From: an uncultured Wenzhouxiangella sp.
GTDB lineage: Bacteria > Pseudomonadota > Gammaproteobacteria > Xanthomonadales > Wenzhouxiangellaceae
Length of the DNA stretch: 62,762 nucleotides
NCBI GenBank assembly: GCA_913057195.1
Contig: CAJXNL010000013.1
Coordinates: forward strand, 1-62,762
Direction: 5' to 3'
Shown here: positions 46,215-55,067 of the stretch, in pieces
Layout of the letters: each line of letters begins with the position of its first letter
Position numbering within the stretch: the first letter of the stretch is position 1
Made by a program: the position numbers and the translations under genes
The notes under the pieces: generated by a model
Databases searched by the model: none
What the model was told of the DNA's origin: nothing
Seen by the model: the letters and a program-made list of their open reading frames with translations, nothing else

Positions 46215-48055
46215 TGGCGGTATCGGGTCTCACGCTCAGCGCGGACATGGTCTTGGTGCTTTTAATTCTGGGGCTGACCATTGGGCTTTTTGTCTCTGAG
46301 TGGATCCGAATTGATATCGCCGCGCTGTGTATTTTGGTGCTGATCGGTTTGCTGGGCTTGGTGCCCTCAGATCAGCTGTTCAACGGTTTCGCCTCGAACG
46401 CGGTGATTTCATTGATCGCGGTGATGATTTTGGGGGCGGGTCTGGATCGGACTGGCGTCATGAACCAGATCAGCGTCTGGATCTTGAAGTGGGGCCGAGC
46501 GTCATCCCAGCGGGTGGTGGCGCTGGTGGGCGCATCGTCGGGTGTGGTATCGAGCATGATCCAAAATGCAGGCGTGACGGCCTTGTTTATGCCGGTGGTG
46601 GGCCGTGTCTCCAGCCGTCGTCAGATCCCGCTGCCACAGCTTTTAATGCCCATGGGCTTTGGTGCGATGGTCGGTGGCACCATCACCATGGTCGGCTCTT
46701 CGCCGCTGATTTTATTGAATGATTTGATGTTGACATCCAACCGTTCGCTGCCGCCAGGGGCGGAGGCGCTGCAAGGGTTTGGGTTGTTTGCGGTCGCCCC
46801 TGTGGGGTTGGCGCTGTTGGCCACCTCGGTGGGGTATTTTTGGCTCTTTGGTCAAAAATTTCTCCCCGCCAGCGACATCAAGGGCAGCAGCCAGCCGGCC
46901 AACACTGAACATTACTTCGCCGATGTCTATGGCATTGAAGGTGAGGTGTATGAGGTGTTGGTGACGGTAGATTCGCCGCTGGTGGGCATGCGCATCAGCG
47001 AGGCAGAGCGCTTGCCTGGTGCGCCGCTTTTTCTCGGCATTCAATCCACCGATCAGCCTCGGTTGGCGCCGCCGGCCGATGAAATGGTCTGGGTGGGCAC
47101 GGTGTTGGGCGTCATGGGCCCGCGTGAGCAGGTCGGTCAGTTCGCGTTGGATCATCAGCTGAAACTCCAGCCGCGGCTAAAGACCTTCGGGCAGCTGTTT
47201 AACCCCACGCGCGCAGGCATCTCAGAGGTGGTCATCCCCCCCGGTTCACGTCTGATTGGTCAAACGATTGGCGATTCCAAACTTCGCTCCCGTTTCGGCA
47301 TCTCTGTTTTGGCCATCAATCGCCGCGGGGAGATTCTCCATGATCGGTTGAGAAACGAAGTGTTGCAGCCAGGGGATTGTTTGGTCTCTCACTCGACGTG
47401 GTCAGACTTGGCAGAGCTGGCCGATGACAAGGACTTCATCGTGGCCACCGACATTCCCAAACAAGAGCAACGTCCTCAAAAGGTCATCCATGCCCTCGTC
47501 TTTTTTGGTTTGTCCCTGGCGTTGATTGTGTTTACCGAGATTCGGTTGTCCATCGCGCTGCTGACCGGTGCCGTGGGCATGATCCTAACGGGCGTGTTAA
47601 GCATGGATGAGGCCTATCAATCGGTCAGCTGGAAGACGGTTTTTTTGATGGCCAGTTTGATTCCGTTGGGGTATGCCATGGAGGCCACGGGGACCGCAGC
47701 CTGGTTGGCTGAGCAGGTGGTCGAGATGCTGGGCACCATGCCTGGCTGGGTGCTCCAACTGGCGCTGGTGGTATTGGCAACGGTCTTTACCCTGGTGATG
47801 TCCAACGTTGGCGCCACGGTGTTGTTGGTGCCCATCGCGATCAATCTGGCCATCGTCACCGGCGGCAGCCCCGCGGTGTATGCATTGCTGGTGGCGCTGG
47901 GAGCAAGCAACGCTTTTATTTTGCCCACCCATCCGGTGAACGCCTTGATCATGGGACCGGGAGGGTATCGGGTCAAAGATTTTATTCGGATTGGCGGGTG
48001 GATGTCGGTGCTCTACATTGCGGTGGTCTTGGTGGCCGTCAATCTTTTGTTTTAG
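46214..48055 (+). CDS. SLC13-family permease with RCK_C domains (second copy)
   Basis: A 613-residue membrane transporter with the same plan as the protein at 20026-21870: first half with a SMIQNAGVTALFMPVV hairpin, a hydrophilic section (about 215-400) with two TrkA_C domains (VDSPLVGMRISEAERLPG; IPPGSRLIGQTIGDSKLR), and a second half with SNVGATVLLVPIAINLA. It differs in sequence from the other copy, so this is not a recent duplication. The substrate is unpredictable. It starts inside the trmB stop codon. Confidence 0.88.
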   Translation: MAVSGLTLSADMVLVLLILGLTIGLFVSEWIRIDIAALCILVLIGLLGLVPSDQLFNGFASNAVISLIAVMILGAGLDRTGVMNQISVWILKWGRASSQRVVALVGASSGVVSSMIQNAGVTALFMPVVGRVSSRRQIPLPQLLMPMGFGAMVGGTITMVGSSPLILLNDLMLTSNRSLPPGAEALQGFGLFAVAPVGLALLATSVGYFWLFGQKFLPASDIKGSSQPANTEHYFADVYGIEGEVYEVLVTVDSPLVGMRISEAERLPGAPLFLGIQSTDQPRLAPPADEMVWVGTVLGVMGPREQVGQFALDHQLKLQPRLKTFGQLFNPTRAGISEVVIPPGSRLIGQTIGDSKLRSRFGISVLAINRRGEILHDRLRNEVLQPGDCLVSHSTWSDLAELADDKDFIVATDIPKQEQRPQKVIHALVFFGLSLALIVFTEIRLSIALLTGAVGMILTGVLSMDEAYQSVSWKTVFLMASLIPLGYAMEATGTAAWLAEQVVEMLGTMPGWVLQLALVVLATVFTLVMSNVGATVLLVPIAINLAIVTGGSPAVYALLVALGASNAFILPTHPVNALIMGPGGYRVKDFIRIGGWMSVLYIAVVLVAVNLLF

Positions 48056-48224
48056 TCAGGGGCTTTGAGTTTGGCCATGATCGATTGCGGGGGCCATGGT
48101 TTGAACCGGTCAAAAAGTCATGGGTCTCTGGCGGGGGCATTGGCCTGATCAAAGGGGCACGGGCGGGCCTGGGGAGACGAGCGCCGAGATGGAACCAATG
48201 CCGATTAAGGGAGTCTAGATCACC

Positions 48225-48524
48225 ATGGATCCACATGCCAAAGAGAAATTCCAACGGGCTTTTTATCGCCGGTTCCAATCGCCTTTCGAGCCACCCCAGA
48301 TGAGCATCTGGGCACGCATTGGCGTGTTTTTGGTCACCATCGCTGTGCTGTCAGTGAGCTTCATGCTGGGGCTGGTGTTTCTGGCTGTGGCCGTGGGGCT
48401 GGTGGCTTTGGGCTTGATCGCGCTGGGCATTCGTCGGCTCCTGGGCAGCAAAGCCGCCCCGCCCAATCAGGATGATGACATTCGTGTCACGTATCGCGTG
48501 GTGCATCGTCGCAAAGACGACTAG
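48225..48524 (+). CDS. Small membrane protein of unknown function
   Basis: A 99-residue protein with a basic, aromatic N-terminus (HAKEKFQRAFYRRFQSPFEPP), two tightly spaced membrane segments (about 28-72), and a hydrophilic C-terminus ending VVHRRKDD. No motif is recognised. The start codon is preceded by AGGGAG about 12 bases upstream. It stands alone after a 169-base spacer and converges with the Mrp-like operon. Probably real, judging from codon use and topology, but uncharacterised. Confidence 0.6.
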   Translation: MDPHAKEKFQRAFYRRFQSPFEPPQMSIWARIGVFLVTIAVLSVSFMLGLVFLAVAVGLVALGLIALGIRRLLGSKAAPPNQDDDIRVTYRVVHRRKDD

Positions 48525-48578
48525 CTGCCAATGAGACCACAAGGGGCCTGGCAATCAATTCCGAATGGGCCGGGCCGG

Positions 48579-50291
48579 TCAGTGGTTGAGGATGCCCACA
48601 ATCAGCAGCACCGCAAAAATGACGCCGACCCAAAGCGCCATCGCACCGATGGGCCAAGACTGACCCAGGTGGTCCAGAGGCCATTTGGGTTGAGCCACCC
48701 ACCGAGCGAGCTGACGCAGCGGCGCCGTGATGGCCTCGAGGATGGCCTGGCCAAGCCGGTGCAATGCCTGCGGCAGTTTGACCAATAGAGCGCGATAAAC
48801 CACCTCGGCATCAGGCAAACCCCCGGTTGAGGGGTGGGGCAAACCCAAACCAAAACGAGCCAAACCGGCATACACCAACCCTGCACCCCCCAAAAGCATG
48901 AGTTGAGCGATGACTTTTTTGCTGGTGAGCACGGTGGTGGTGCTGTCAAACGGACGGATCAAATCCAGTAGGCCTGGCATCAGTCCGGCCATCAGCAACA
49001 TCAGGGCAGGGATCATCAACGCCAGCTGCTGGATGCCCGCGACGGGTCGGGGCGGCGCTTGGCCCGGTTCGGTGGGAGGCGTGATGAACACGCGCCAGAA
49101 AATGCGCACCCAGGCGTACAGCAGCCCAAGCACCGACAGCGACACCAACACCCAATAGAGCCCGCCGGGCAAAGTTGACGTCTCAATGGCATCGAGCATC
49201 AGTTTCTTGCTCATAAAACCGCCGGTCAGTGGCACGGCCATGTTCGCCAACGCGGCAACCGCGACACAAGCGGCCACGATCGGCCAAGGTCGGCCCAAAG
49301 CCCCCAACCGATTGGAATCGGTGGTGTTGAACTGCCCCCATATGAGGGCCATGGCCATGAACATTGCCATTTTAAAGAGCACATCCATGACCACATGCAA
49401 AGCGACGCCGTCCAGGGCCGTGGGCGTGCCCACGCCGATGGCCACCACCATCAGGCCGAGTTGGACCATCATCGAGTAGGCCAATACGCGTCGAAGGTTG
49501 TTCTCCAGCAACACGTGGGCCACCGGCCAAATCGCCATCACCACGCCAATGGGCACCAGCGCCGTCTCCCCAGGGAAGACCCGCATCAAAGCGACCACCC
49601 CCACTTTGGTTGTGACCGCCACCAGCACGGCCAAACCCGCCAGGGACGCTTTCGGATAGGCGTCGACCAACCAAAGGTGAACCAAAGGAAACCCCGCTTT
49701 GATGCCAAACCCGATCAGCAGCAGCGCGCCCGCCAGTCCCTCGAGGGCCACTGGCCCCACCATCCAGCTGCCGGTGTGGCTGGCGTGGGTCAAGATCCCG
49801 GTCAACACCGTCACGCCCGCAGCGATCTGGAACAACAAATAGCGCACACCGGCGGCGGTGGCCGCGTGATCGCGCCGGGCAAAAATCAGCGCTGAGCCGC
49901 TGAGGGCAATGATCTCAAAACAGATAAAAAAGCTGATCCAATCCCCTGCCAGAACAGTGCCGATGCCGCCGGCGAAATAGGCGAGCATCGCCCCATGCTG
50001 CCAACGGTCGGTCACCGGGGCGATAAACAGCGCCCCAATCAAGGCCGCGACATGAAACAAACCCACCATCAGCAGACCCAAGGCATCGGGCTGAATGGGG
50101 ATTAAGGTGTAGTCCATCCACTCGAGGCTGACATTCACCGCAGGACTTAAGGTTTGCCAGGCGATCCAAGCCGACACCAGCGGGGTGGCCACGGTGAGCC
50201 ACCACAGCTGGCGCTTGGGCACCACCGCCATCAAGCACGCGGCGATCAAAAAGATGACCGTGGGTGAAAGCAAGAGCATCCAATCACTCAT
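48579..50291 (-). CDS. MrpD/NuoL-type proton-conducting subunit with lateral-helix tail
   Basis: A 570-residue antiporter-like subunit, last gene of the Mrp-like operon. The proton-path residues of the MrpD/NuoLMN family are kept: Glu in FFICFEIIALSGS, Lys in IGFGIKAGFPLVHLWL, and Lys in GGFMSKKLML. After about 14 spans comes a further membrane segment, then an amphipathic helical stretch (about residues 490-540) and a final membrane anchor (AMALWVGVIFAVLLIVGIL), reminiscent of the lateral helix plus terminal span of NuoL and MrpA. The start overlaps the 38-residue small ORF by 8 bases. Confidence 0.88.
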   Translation of the reverse strand: MSDWMLLLSPTVIFLIAACLMAVVPKRQLWWLTVATPLVSAWIAWQTLSPAVNVSLEWMDYTLIPIQPDALGLLMVGLFHVAALIGALFIAPVTDRWQHGAMLAYFAGGIGTVLAGDWISFFICFEIIALSGSALIFARRDHAATAAGVRYLLFQIAAGVTVLTGILTHASHTGSWMVGPVALEGLAGALLLIGFGIKAGFPLVHLWLVDAYPKASLAGLAVLVAVTTKVGVVALMRVFPGETALVPIGVVMAIWPVAHVLLENNLRRVLAYSMMVQLGLMVVAIGVGTPTALDGVALHVVMDVLFKMAMFMAMALIWGQFNTTDSNRLGALGRPWPIVAACVAVAALANMAVPLTGGFMSKKLMLDAIETSTLPGGLYWVLVSLSVLGLLYAWVRIFWRVFITPPTEPGQAPPRPVAGIQQLALMIPALMLLMAGLMPGLLDLIRPFDSTTTVLTSKKVIAQLMLLGGAGLVYAGLARFGLGLPHPSTGGLPDAEVVYRALLVKLPQALHRLGQAILEAITAPLRQLARWVAQPKWPLDHLGQSWPIGAMALWVGVIFAVLLIVGILNH

Positions 50292-50400
50292 CGCTGAGTG
50301 TCCCGTGGTGCTTCATCGCTGATCGGGCGATCGCCACAATGGTCAGCGCCACCACAACGGCCGCCGCGCCCACCAGCGCATAACTGATCATCGCCATCAT
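50284..50400 (-). CDS. 38-residue single-span membrane protein in the Mrp-like operon
   Basis: An unannotated small ORF. It starts MMAMISYALVGAAAVVVALT, giving one hydrophobic helix (about residues 4-25), then a basic and polar tail ending GTLSDE. Its ATG overlaps the stop of the upstream antiporter subunit by 4 bases (ATGA, 50397-50400), an AAAGGA ribosome-binding site lies 8 bases before it, and its stop overlaps the start of the downstream subunit by 8 bases (50284-50291). Such two-sided coupling strongly supports translation. It could be an accessory subunit like the single-helix proteins of complex I, but there is no homology to judge from. Confidence 0.72.
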   Translation of the reverse strand: MMAMISYALVGAAAVVVALTIVAIARSAMKHHGTLSDE

Positions 50401-51863
50401 AAAACCAGTCCTTTGGCCAGCTCATACAGTGGCTCAGGGTAGAAAAACAGCAGCACGCACCCACCGGCGGTCACGCCCATGGCAATTCTCTGCGCCAGCG
50501 GGGCTTCGTGCAGACCCTCAGTGGGGACACCCTCGGCGGCCGGTGCAAAAAAACCTCGGAGCGGAATGATCAACAGATACAAAATGTTGAGCAATGAACT
50601 GATCAACAGCGCACCCACCACGATCCACTGCTCGGCTTGGAGGCTTCCCAGCAGCAGATACCATTTTGACCACATGCCCCCGAATATCGGCAAGCCAATA
50701 ATCGACAAAATGCCAACGGTCATGAAGGCGAAGGTGTAGGGCATCACCCGACCCAAACCATCAAACTGCTGAATCTTCTTGCGATTGGAGGCGACTTGAA
50801 TCGCGCCGGCAGAAAAGAACAGCGTGATCTTGGCCACTGCGTGCATGGCCATTTGCATCACCGCACCGATGACGGCCAGTGGCGTGGCCACCATGGCCCC
50901 CACAACGACATAGCTCAATTGCGCCACTGTGGAGTAGGCCAAACGTGCTTTGAAATCGTCTAACGTGAGTGCCACCAACGATGCCGCCACAATCGTAAAG
51001 GCCGCGACCCAAGACACCCAAATGCCTGCGCCGGTGTCGCTCAATGTCTCCACACCGAACACGAAGATCACCACCTTCAAAACGGTGAACACCCCGGCTT
51101 TGACCACGGCCACCGCATGCAACAACGCGCTGACGGGCGCGGGGGCAACCATGGCTGAGGGCAGCCATTTGTGGAAAGGCATCAACGCGGCTTTGCCAAT
51201 GCCGAAGGCAAAAAGGCCCAGCAACACGGGGACCCAGTGGGGCGCAATGTGCCCATCGACAATGCCGCCGGATTGAAAGGTTAAGGTGCCCGTGGCGGCA
51301 TAGGTCCAAATGATGGCTGGCAGCAGGAGTCCCACTGACGAGGCGAGCAAATAAAACAGATACACCCGCCCCCCACGTCGGGCCTCTTCGGAGCCTGAGT
51401 GGGTGACCAGAGGATACGTCGATAAGGTCAAAATCTCATAGAAGATAAACAGCGTGAGCAAGTTGGCGCTGAATGCCATGCCGGCAGCAGCGCCCAAGGC
51501 GATGGCATAGCAGGCAAAAAAGCGTGCCAAATGCGGGTAGTCCATATGCTTCATGTAGCTTTGGGCATACAGCGTCGCCACCAGCCACAGGCTGGCGCCG
51601 ATCAAAGCAAACAGCAGGCCCAAAGGCTCGAGCGCAAACCCAATCGACACGCCAGGCAACAGTTCACCCAACGTTTGGGTGGCACCCAGCCCTGACATCG
51701 TGGGTTCGATGTGTCCACAAACGGCCACAAAAAAAGCAATCGAAGCCAGCCATCCCAACCCATCACGCAGTCTGGGGTGGTTGTGAGACGCCGCGATCGC
51801 CGCGGCACCGATAAAGGGAATGGCGATCACCCACATCGGGGCCAGTGTCGGAAGCGCGGCCAT
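50397..51863 (-). CDS. MrpD/NuoM-type proton-conducting antiporter subunit (second)
   Basis: A 488-residue subunit with about 14 spans and the complete family signatures: Glu in FIFYEILTLSTYPLVTH, Lys in FGIGKAALMPFHKWLPSAM with the AP-x-PVSALLHA motif, and Lys in GGMWSKWYLL. It begins at the base immediately after the stop of the first MrpD-type gene and ends overlapping the 38-residue ORF. Its SALLHAVAVVKAG motif is closer to NuoM/MrpD than to NuoL. It lacks the C-terminal lateral helix seen in the following subunit. Confidence 0.9.
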   Translation of the reverse strand: MAALPTLAPMWVIAIPFIGAAAIAASHNHPRLRDGLGWLASIAFFVAVCGHIEPTMSGLGATQTLGELLPGVSIGFALEPLGLLFALIGASLWLVATLYAQSYMKHMDYPHLARFFACYAIALGAAAGMAFSANLLTLFIFYEILTLSTYPLVTHSGSEEARRGGRVYLFYLLASSVGLLLPAIIWTYAATGTLTFQSGGIVDGHIAPHWVPVLLGLFAFGIGKAALMPFHKWLPSAMVAPAPVSALLHAVAVVKAGVFTVLKVVIFVFGVETLSDTGAGIWVSWVAAFTIVAASLVALTLDDFKARLAYSTVAQLSYVVVGAMVATPLAVIGAVMQMAMHAVAKITLFFSAGAIQVASNRKKIQQFDGLGRVMPYTFAFMTVGILSIIGLPIFGGMWSKWYLLLGSLQAEQWIVVGALLISSLLNILYLLIIPLRGFFAPAAEGVPTEGLHEAPLAQRIAMGVTAGGCVLLFFYPEPLYELAKGLVL

Positions 51864-53336
51864 CTAAAACCCGCCCAACAGCACTTGTGCGGCTTGCTCG
51901 GCCGCGCCCAGACTCAGCCGCGTGTCGAGGCCAAAATAGATATTCAGTGCGACCATCAACCACAGCGGAATAAGCAATGCCTTGGGGGCCTCCGCCACGG
52001 GTGATTGTTGATCACGGGGCGCTTGAAACCACGCGGCTTCAATGACGCGCCAGATGTACACCACCGCCATCAACGATGTGATCAAAATCAGCACAACCAG
52101 CCACACCTGGCCGGCATCCAGCGCCCCCCAGATCAGATACCACTTGCTCACAAAGCCAGCGGTGGCAGGCACGCCGATTAAAGACAAACCCAACAGTGCA
52201 AACGCGGTCATTGTCCATGGCATCTGGCGTCCCACGCCATAAAATGCTTCAATTCGGGCGGAGCCGGTGCGGTACATCACGGTGCCCAGGGCCATAAACA
52301 GGCCGGCTTTCATCAACGCGTGATTGAATAAATGCACAAATGTGGCGGTCAGTCCGATGATGCTCACCAATGCCACCCCCAAGACCAGATAACCCACCTG
52401 AGCCACCGATGAATAGGCCATCATTCGTTTCAAATTGGGCTCAAACATCGCCACCCAAGATCCCACGACCATGCCTGCCACTGCCAAGACCATCATGATG
52501 TCGGCCAGCGGCAATGCCCCAAAACTGTAGTCCCCACCGAAAATGGTGTAGATGAACCGAAGCATCACATAAAGCGCCACTTTCGTTGCGGTGCCGGCCA
52601 AGAACACGGTGATCACATTGGGCGCAAAGGCATAGGCGTTGGGGAGCCACAAATGCAACGGCAGCAGCGCCAGTTTTAAGCCCAAGCCCACGATGATGAA
52701 CGCAAAGCCTGCGCGCACGGCGTTGGTGTCGGCCACCGCCGGGATTCGTTCAGCCAAATCGGCCATGTTGAGGGTACCGGTCATCATGTACAAAAAGCCG
52801 ATCCCAATGAGAATGAAGGTCGCACCGATCGTGCCCATGATCAGATATCGAAACGCCGCCAACAGGCCACGGCGATCTTGCCCATAGGCCACCAGCGCAT
52901 ACGTGGACAGCGACGAGATTTCTAAAAAGACAAACACGTTAAACGCATCGCCGGTCAACGTGATGCCCAAAAGGCCGGCCAACGCGAGCAAAAACAGGGC
53001 ATAGAAAATCCCTTGTCGTTCAGGAATCTCTTGGTCTGCGCTGCGTTTGCCCCAGAGCAGGGCCAGTGAAGCGATGCCCGAGACAATTAAAGCCACAAGC
53101 GCATTGGCATGGTCGACTCGATACTCGATGCCCATGGGGGGCGCCCAATTGCCAAACGCGTAGCGCATCGGCTCTGGGCCCAAGCCCAACCAAACCAAGG
53201 CGGCCAGGATTGTGCTGGCGGTCGCGGTGGCGAAGGCCAAAAGCCATGGGGCGGTTTTGCCGGGCAACAGCGCGCTCACCCCAGACAAAATCAAGGGCAT
53301 CAAGACGATAAACGGCATCCACTGGGTCAGCGTCAT
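51864..53336 (-). CDS. mrpD: Mrp antiporter subunit D
   Basis: A 490-residue subunit that is the best MrpD match of the three antiporter-like proteins, placed directly after MrpC as in all Mrp systems. It has Glu in NVFVFLEISSLSTYALVAYG, Lys in VGLGLKLALLPLHLWLPNAYA with PNVITVFLAGTATKV, and Lys in GFVSKWYLI. ATG 53336 is used rather than an upstream codon that would overlap mrpC. In Mrp complexes MrpD carries one of the proton paths of Na+/H+ antiport. Confidence 0.93.
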   Translation of the reverse strand: MTLTQWMPFIVLMPLILSGVSALLPGKTAPWLLAFATATASTILAALVWLGLGPEPMRYAFGNWAPPMGIEYRVDHANALVALIVSGIASLALLWGKRSADQEIPERQGIFYALFLLALAGLLGITLTGDAFNVFVFLEISSLSTYALVAYGQDRRGLLAAFRYLIMGTIGATFILIGIGFLYMMTGTLNMADLAERIPAVADTNAVRAGFAFIIVGLGLKLALLPLHLWLPNAYAFAPNVITVFLAGTATKVALYVMLRFIYTIFGGDYSFGALPLADIMMVLAVAGMVVGSWVAMFEPNLKRMMAYSSVAQVGYLVLGVALVSIIGLTATFVHLFNHALMKAGLFMALGTVMYRTGSARIEAFYGVGRQMPWTMTAFALLGLSLIGVPATAGFVSKWYLIWGALDAGQVWLVVLILITSLMAVVYIWRVIEAAWFQAPRDQQSPVAEAPKALLIPLWLMVALNIYFGLDTRLSLGAAEQAAQVLLGGF

Positions 53337-53343
53337 GGCGGGC

Positions 53344-53709
53344 TTAAGGCTCCTCAGGCTCGTGGCTGGGATCACCAATCAAGTCGTCTTCAATGGTGCC
53401 GTAGGCCTCTTGAATCCGAACGGCCAGCGCCAATCCCACCGCGGTGGTTGCCACGCCCACCACGATCGCTGTGAGGATGAGCACGTGCGGCAGCGGGTTT
53501 GAGTGCAGCGCCACCCCGTCTCGCAAAATCGGTGTTGCCCCACCGATGACCTTGCCGGCGGAGATGAACATAATGAACACCGAGGTTTGAAACAGCCCCA
53601 GGCTCATCAGCTTTTTGTCCATGTTGCCGTGCGCGATCACGCCGTAAAAGCCGATCATCATCAGCAACACCACAACCCAATAGTTGAAGTAGCTCAAAAT
53701 CACCGTCAT
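53344..53709 (-). CDS. mrpC: Mrp antiporter subunit C (NuoK-like)
   Basis: A 121-residue protein with three spans, homologous to NuoK/MbhG. Recognisable features are the glycine in FYGVIAHGNMDKKLMSLGL and the block HSNPLPHVLILTAIVVGVATTAVGLALAVRI, the MrpC signature with the DPLPQALVLTAIVI-type motif. The start overlaps mrpB by 4 bases. The C-terminus is acidic and Pro-rich. Confidence 0.93.
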   Translation of the reverse strand: MTVILSYFNYWVVVLLMMIGFYGVIAHGNMDKKLMSLGLFQTSVFIMFISAGKVIGGATPILRDGVALHSNPLPHVLILTAIVVGVATTAVGLALAVRIQEAYGTIEDDLIGDPSHEPEEP

Positions 53710-54152
53710 GGCGCGTCCTCATCTGTCCCGTCTTGCTCGCGTTTGCGACGGGCAAACATCGTAAAAATCAGCATGACGACCGTGGCCACTGTGATGCCAA
53801 TGCCCAGCTCGACGGTGATGATGCCTGCTTGCTGCGCGGCTTTGGGATCGGCCAACAGGGTCGAAAAGTCCAAAAAGAGCCCGCCTTGAGCCACATTTAA
53901 AAGCCCGACTGCGCAATAGAGCATCACGCCCAACACCATCAGGACAAACATGGCCCGTTCGGGGATGACCTCAAGGCCGAGGTCAAGCCCAAAAATCAAC
54001 ACAAACAAAATCCATGCGGCGGCAAACACCACACCCGCTTGGAATCCCCCGCCGGGCGAGTACTCGCCATGGAACTGTATGTAAAGCGCAAACAGCATGA
54101 TCAATGGAATCAAAAAGCGCGCAACAATGCGAAGGATTTTGTTGTCACTCAT
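53706..54152 (-). CDS. mrpB: Mrp antiporter subunit B (MnhB domain)
   Basis: A 148-residue four-span protein with the MnhB signature HGEYSPGGGFQAGVVFAAAW and a hydrophilic C-terminal tail (RRKREQDGTDEDAP). In Mrp complexes this subunit packs against the MrpA C-terminal region. ATG 54152 is chosen because it gives MSDNKILRIVARFLIPLIM; it overlaps the stop of the DUF4040 gene by 8 bases. Confidence 0.93.
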   Translation of the reverse strand: MSDNKILRIVARFLIPLIMLFALYIQFHGEYSPGGGFQAGVVFAAAWILFVLIFGLDLGLEVIPERAMFVLMVLGVMLYCAVGLLNVAQGGLFLDFSTLLADPKAAQQAGIITVELGIGITVATVVMLIFTMFARRKREQDGTDEDAP

Positions 54153-54681
54153 GGCGATGCCCCATGCCATTGCGTCGGCGCCGTCGGGTGGCGGGGACAC
54201 TCAATAGCGCATAGACCGCCAGTCCCGCTGTCAAAATCACAAAACCCTCGCCCAAGGTGTCGATTGACCGATAGCTCGCCAAAACCGCAGCCACCATGTT
54301 GGGGATGCCCATATCGTCGTAGGTGCTGGCGATGTATTGCGAACCCACATGGGCCTGTGCGGGGCTGGTGGCATCGCCAAATTCGGGGAGATCGAGGGTG
54401 GCATAGACCAAAAAAGCGCCTGTGATGCCCACCACAGCCAGCGCAAGCCAGTGGTGTCGAGCTGAGCTGTTGGGCGGTGCCTCGCGTCGGTCAACCATTG
54501 TCAAAGTGGCCAAAAACAGCAGCGTCGAAATCCCCGCGCCGACAGCGGCCTCGGTCAACGCCACATCACCGGCGTCGAGCACGACAAACAGCCCCGCTGA
54601 AATCAGGGAGTAAATGGCAAACAGCATCGATGCGGTGAATAAATCACGCACATGGACGATGGCGATGGCCACCACCACCAA
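54145..54681 (-). CDS. DUF4040/MbhD-MbhE protein, equivalent of the MrpA C-terminus
   Basis: Contains an MbhD-like DUF4040 domain (VHVRDLFTASMLFAIYSLISAGLF, then DVALTEAAVGAGISTLLFLAT) and an MbhE-like domain (NMVAAVLASYRSIDTLGEGFVILTA), the two units that form the C-terminal part of canonical MrpA. The first standard start codon is TTG 54681, giving 178 residues, but that truncates the first membrane helix. Reading further upstream, a GGAG box (54729-54726) sits 5 bases before ATC 54720 and in-frame codons encode IIEYLIDIGLLSF, the expected N-terminus. The true start is therefore probably at 54720 or 54717 with a non-standard ATC codon. Confidence 0.88.
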   Translation of the reverse strand: MVVVAIAIVHVRDLFTASMLFAIYSLISAGLFVVLDAGDVALTEAAVGAGISTLLFLATLTMVDRREAPPNSSARHHWLALAVVGITGAFLVYATLDLPEFGDATSPAQAHVGSQYIASTYDDMGIPNMVAAVLASYRSIDTLGEGFVILTAGLAVYALLSVPATRRRRRNGMGHRHE

Positions 54682-54704
54682 GAAACTTAAAAGCCCAATG
54701 TCGA

Positions 54705-55067
54705 TTAAGTATTCGATGATTCGTTCTCCGAACCGTGGTGGTCATTCGGTGGCGCTGTTTGGCTGTCTTGAGTGGGCTGGACCCCATCACTTAAAGCCGC
54801 CCGCGCGAGTGCGTGCGTGGCGGTGGGTGCTGTGAACAATAAGAACAACAAAATGAGTGCAAGCTTGAGCGTCAACAGACTCAAGCCCGTTTGCATGATC
54901 AGGCCGGCGATGATCATGAGTGCGCACAGCGTGTCGGTCATGCCGGCAGCGTGTAAGCGGCTGTAGAAGTCGGGAAAGCGCAAAACACCCAACGCACCCA
55001 ACACGCCGATCAGCCCTCCACCCAGGAGCAAGCCACCTGAGATCAAGTCAATCACCACTTCACTCAT
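54705..55067 (-). CDS. mrpG: Mrp antiporter subunit G
   Basis: A 120-residue three-span protein with the MnhG/PhaG signature GVLGALGVLRFPDFYSRLHAAGM and LLFLLFTAPTATHALARAA. The C-terminal tail is hydrophilic (Gln, Asp, His-rich). ATG 55067 gives MSEVVIDLISGG and overlaps mrpF by 8 bases. The stop overlaps the proposed ATC start of the DUF4040 gene. Confidence 0.93.
   Translation of the reverse strand: MSEVVIDLISGGLLLGGGLIGVLGALGVLRFPDFYSRLHAAGMTDTLCALMIIAGLIMQTGLSLLTLKLALILLFLLFTAPTATHALARAALSDGVQPTQDSQTAPPNDHHGSENESSNT

Noticed and set aside
48056-48224. Possible tRNA or small RNA in the spacer after the second SLC13 permease
   Set aside because: GGTTTGAACC resembles a T-loop, but there is no acceptor stem, anticodon arm or terminator in register.
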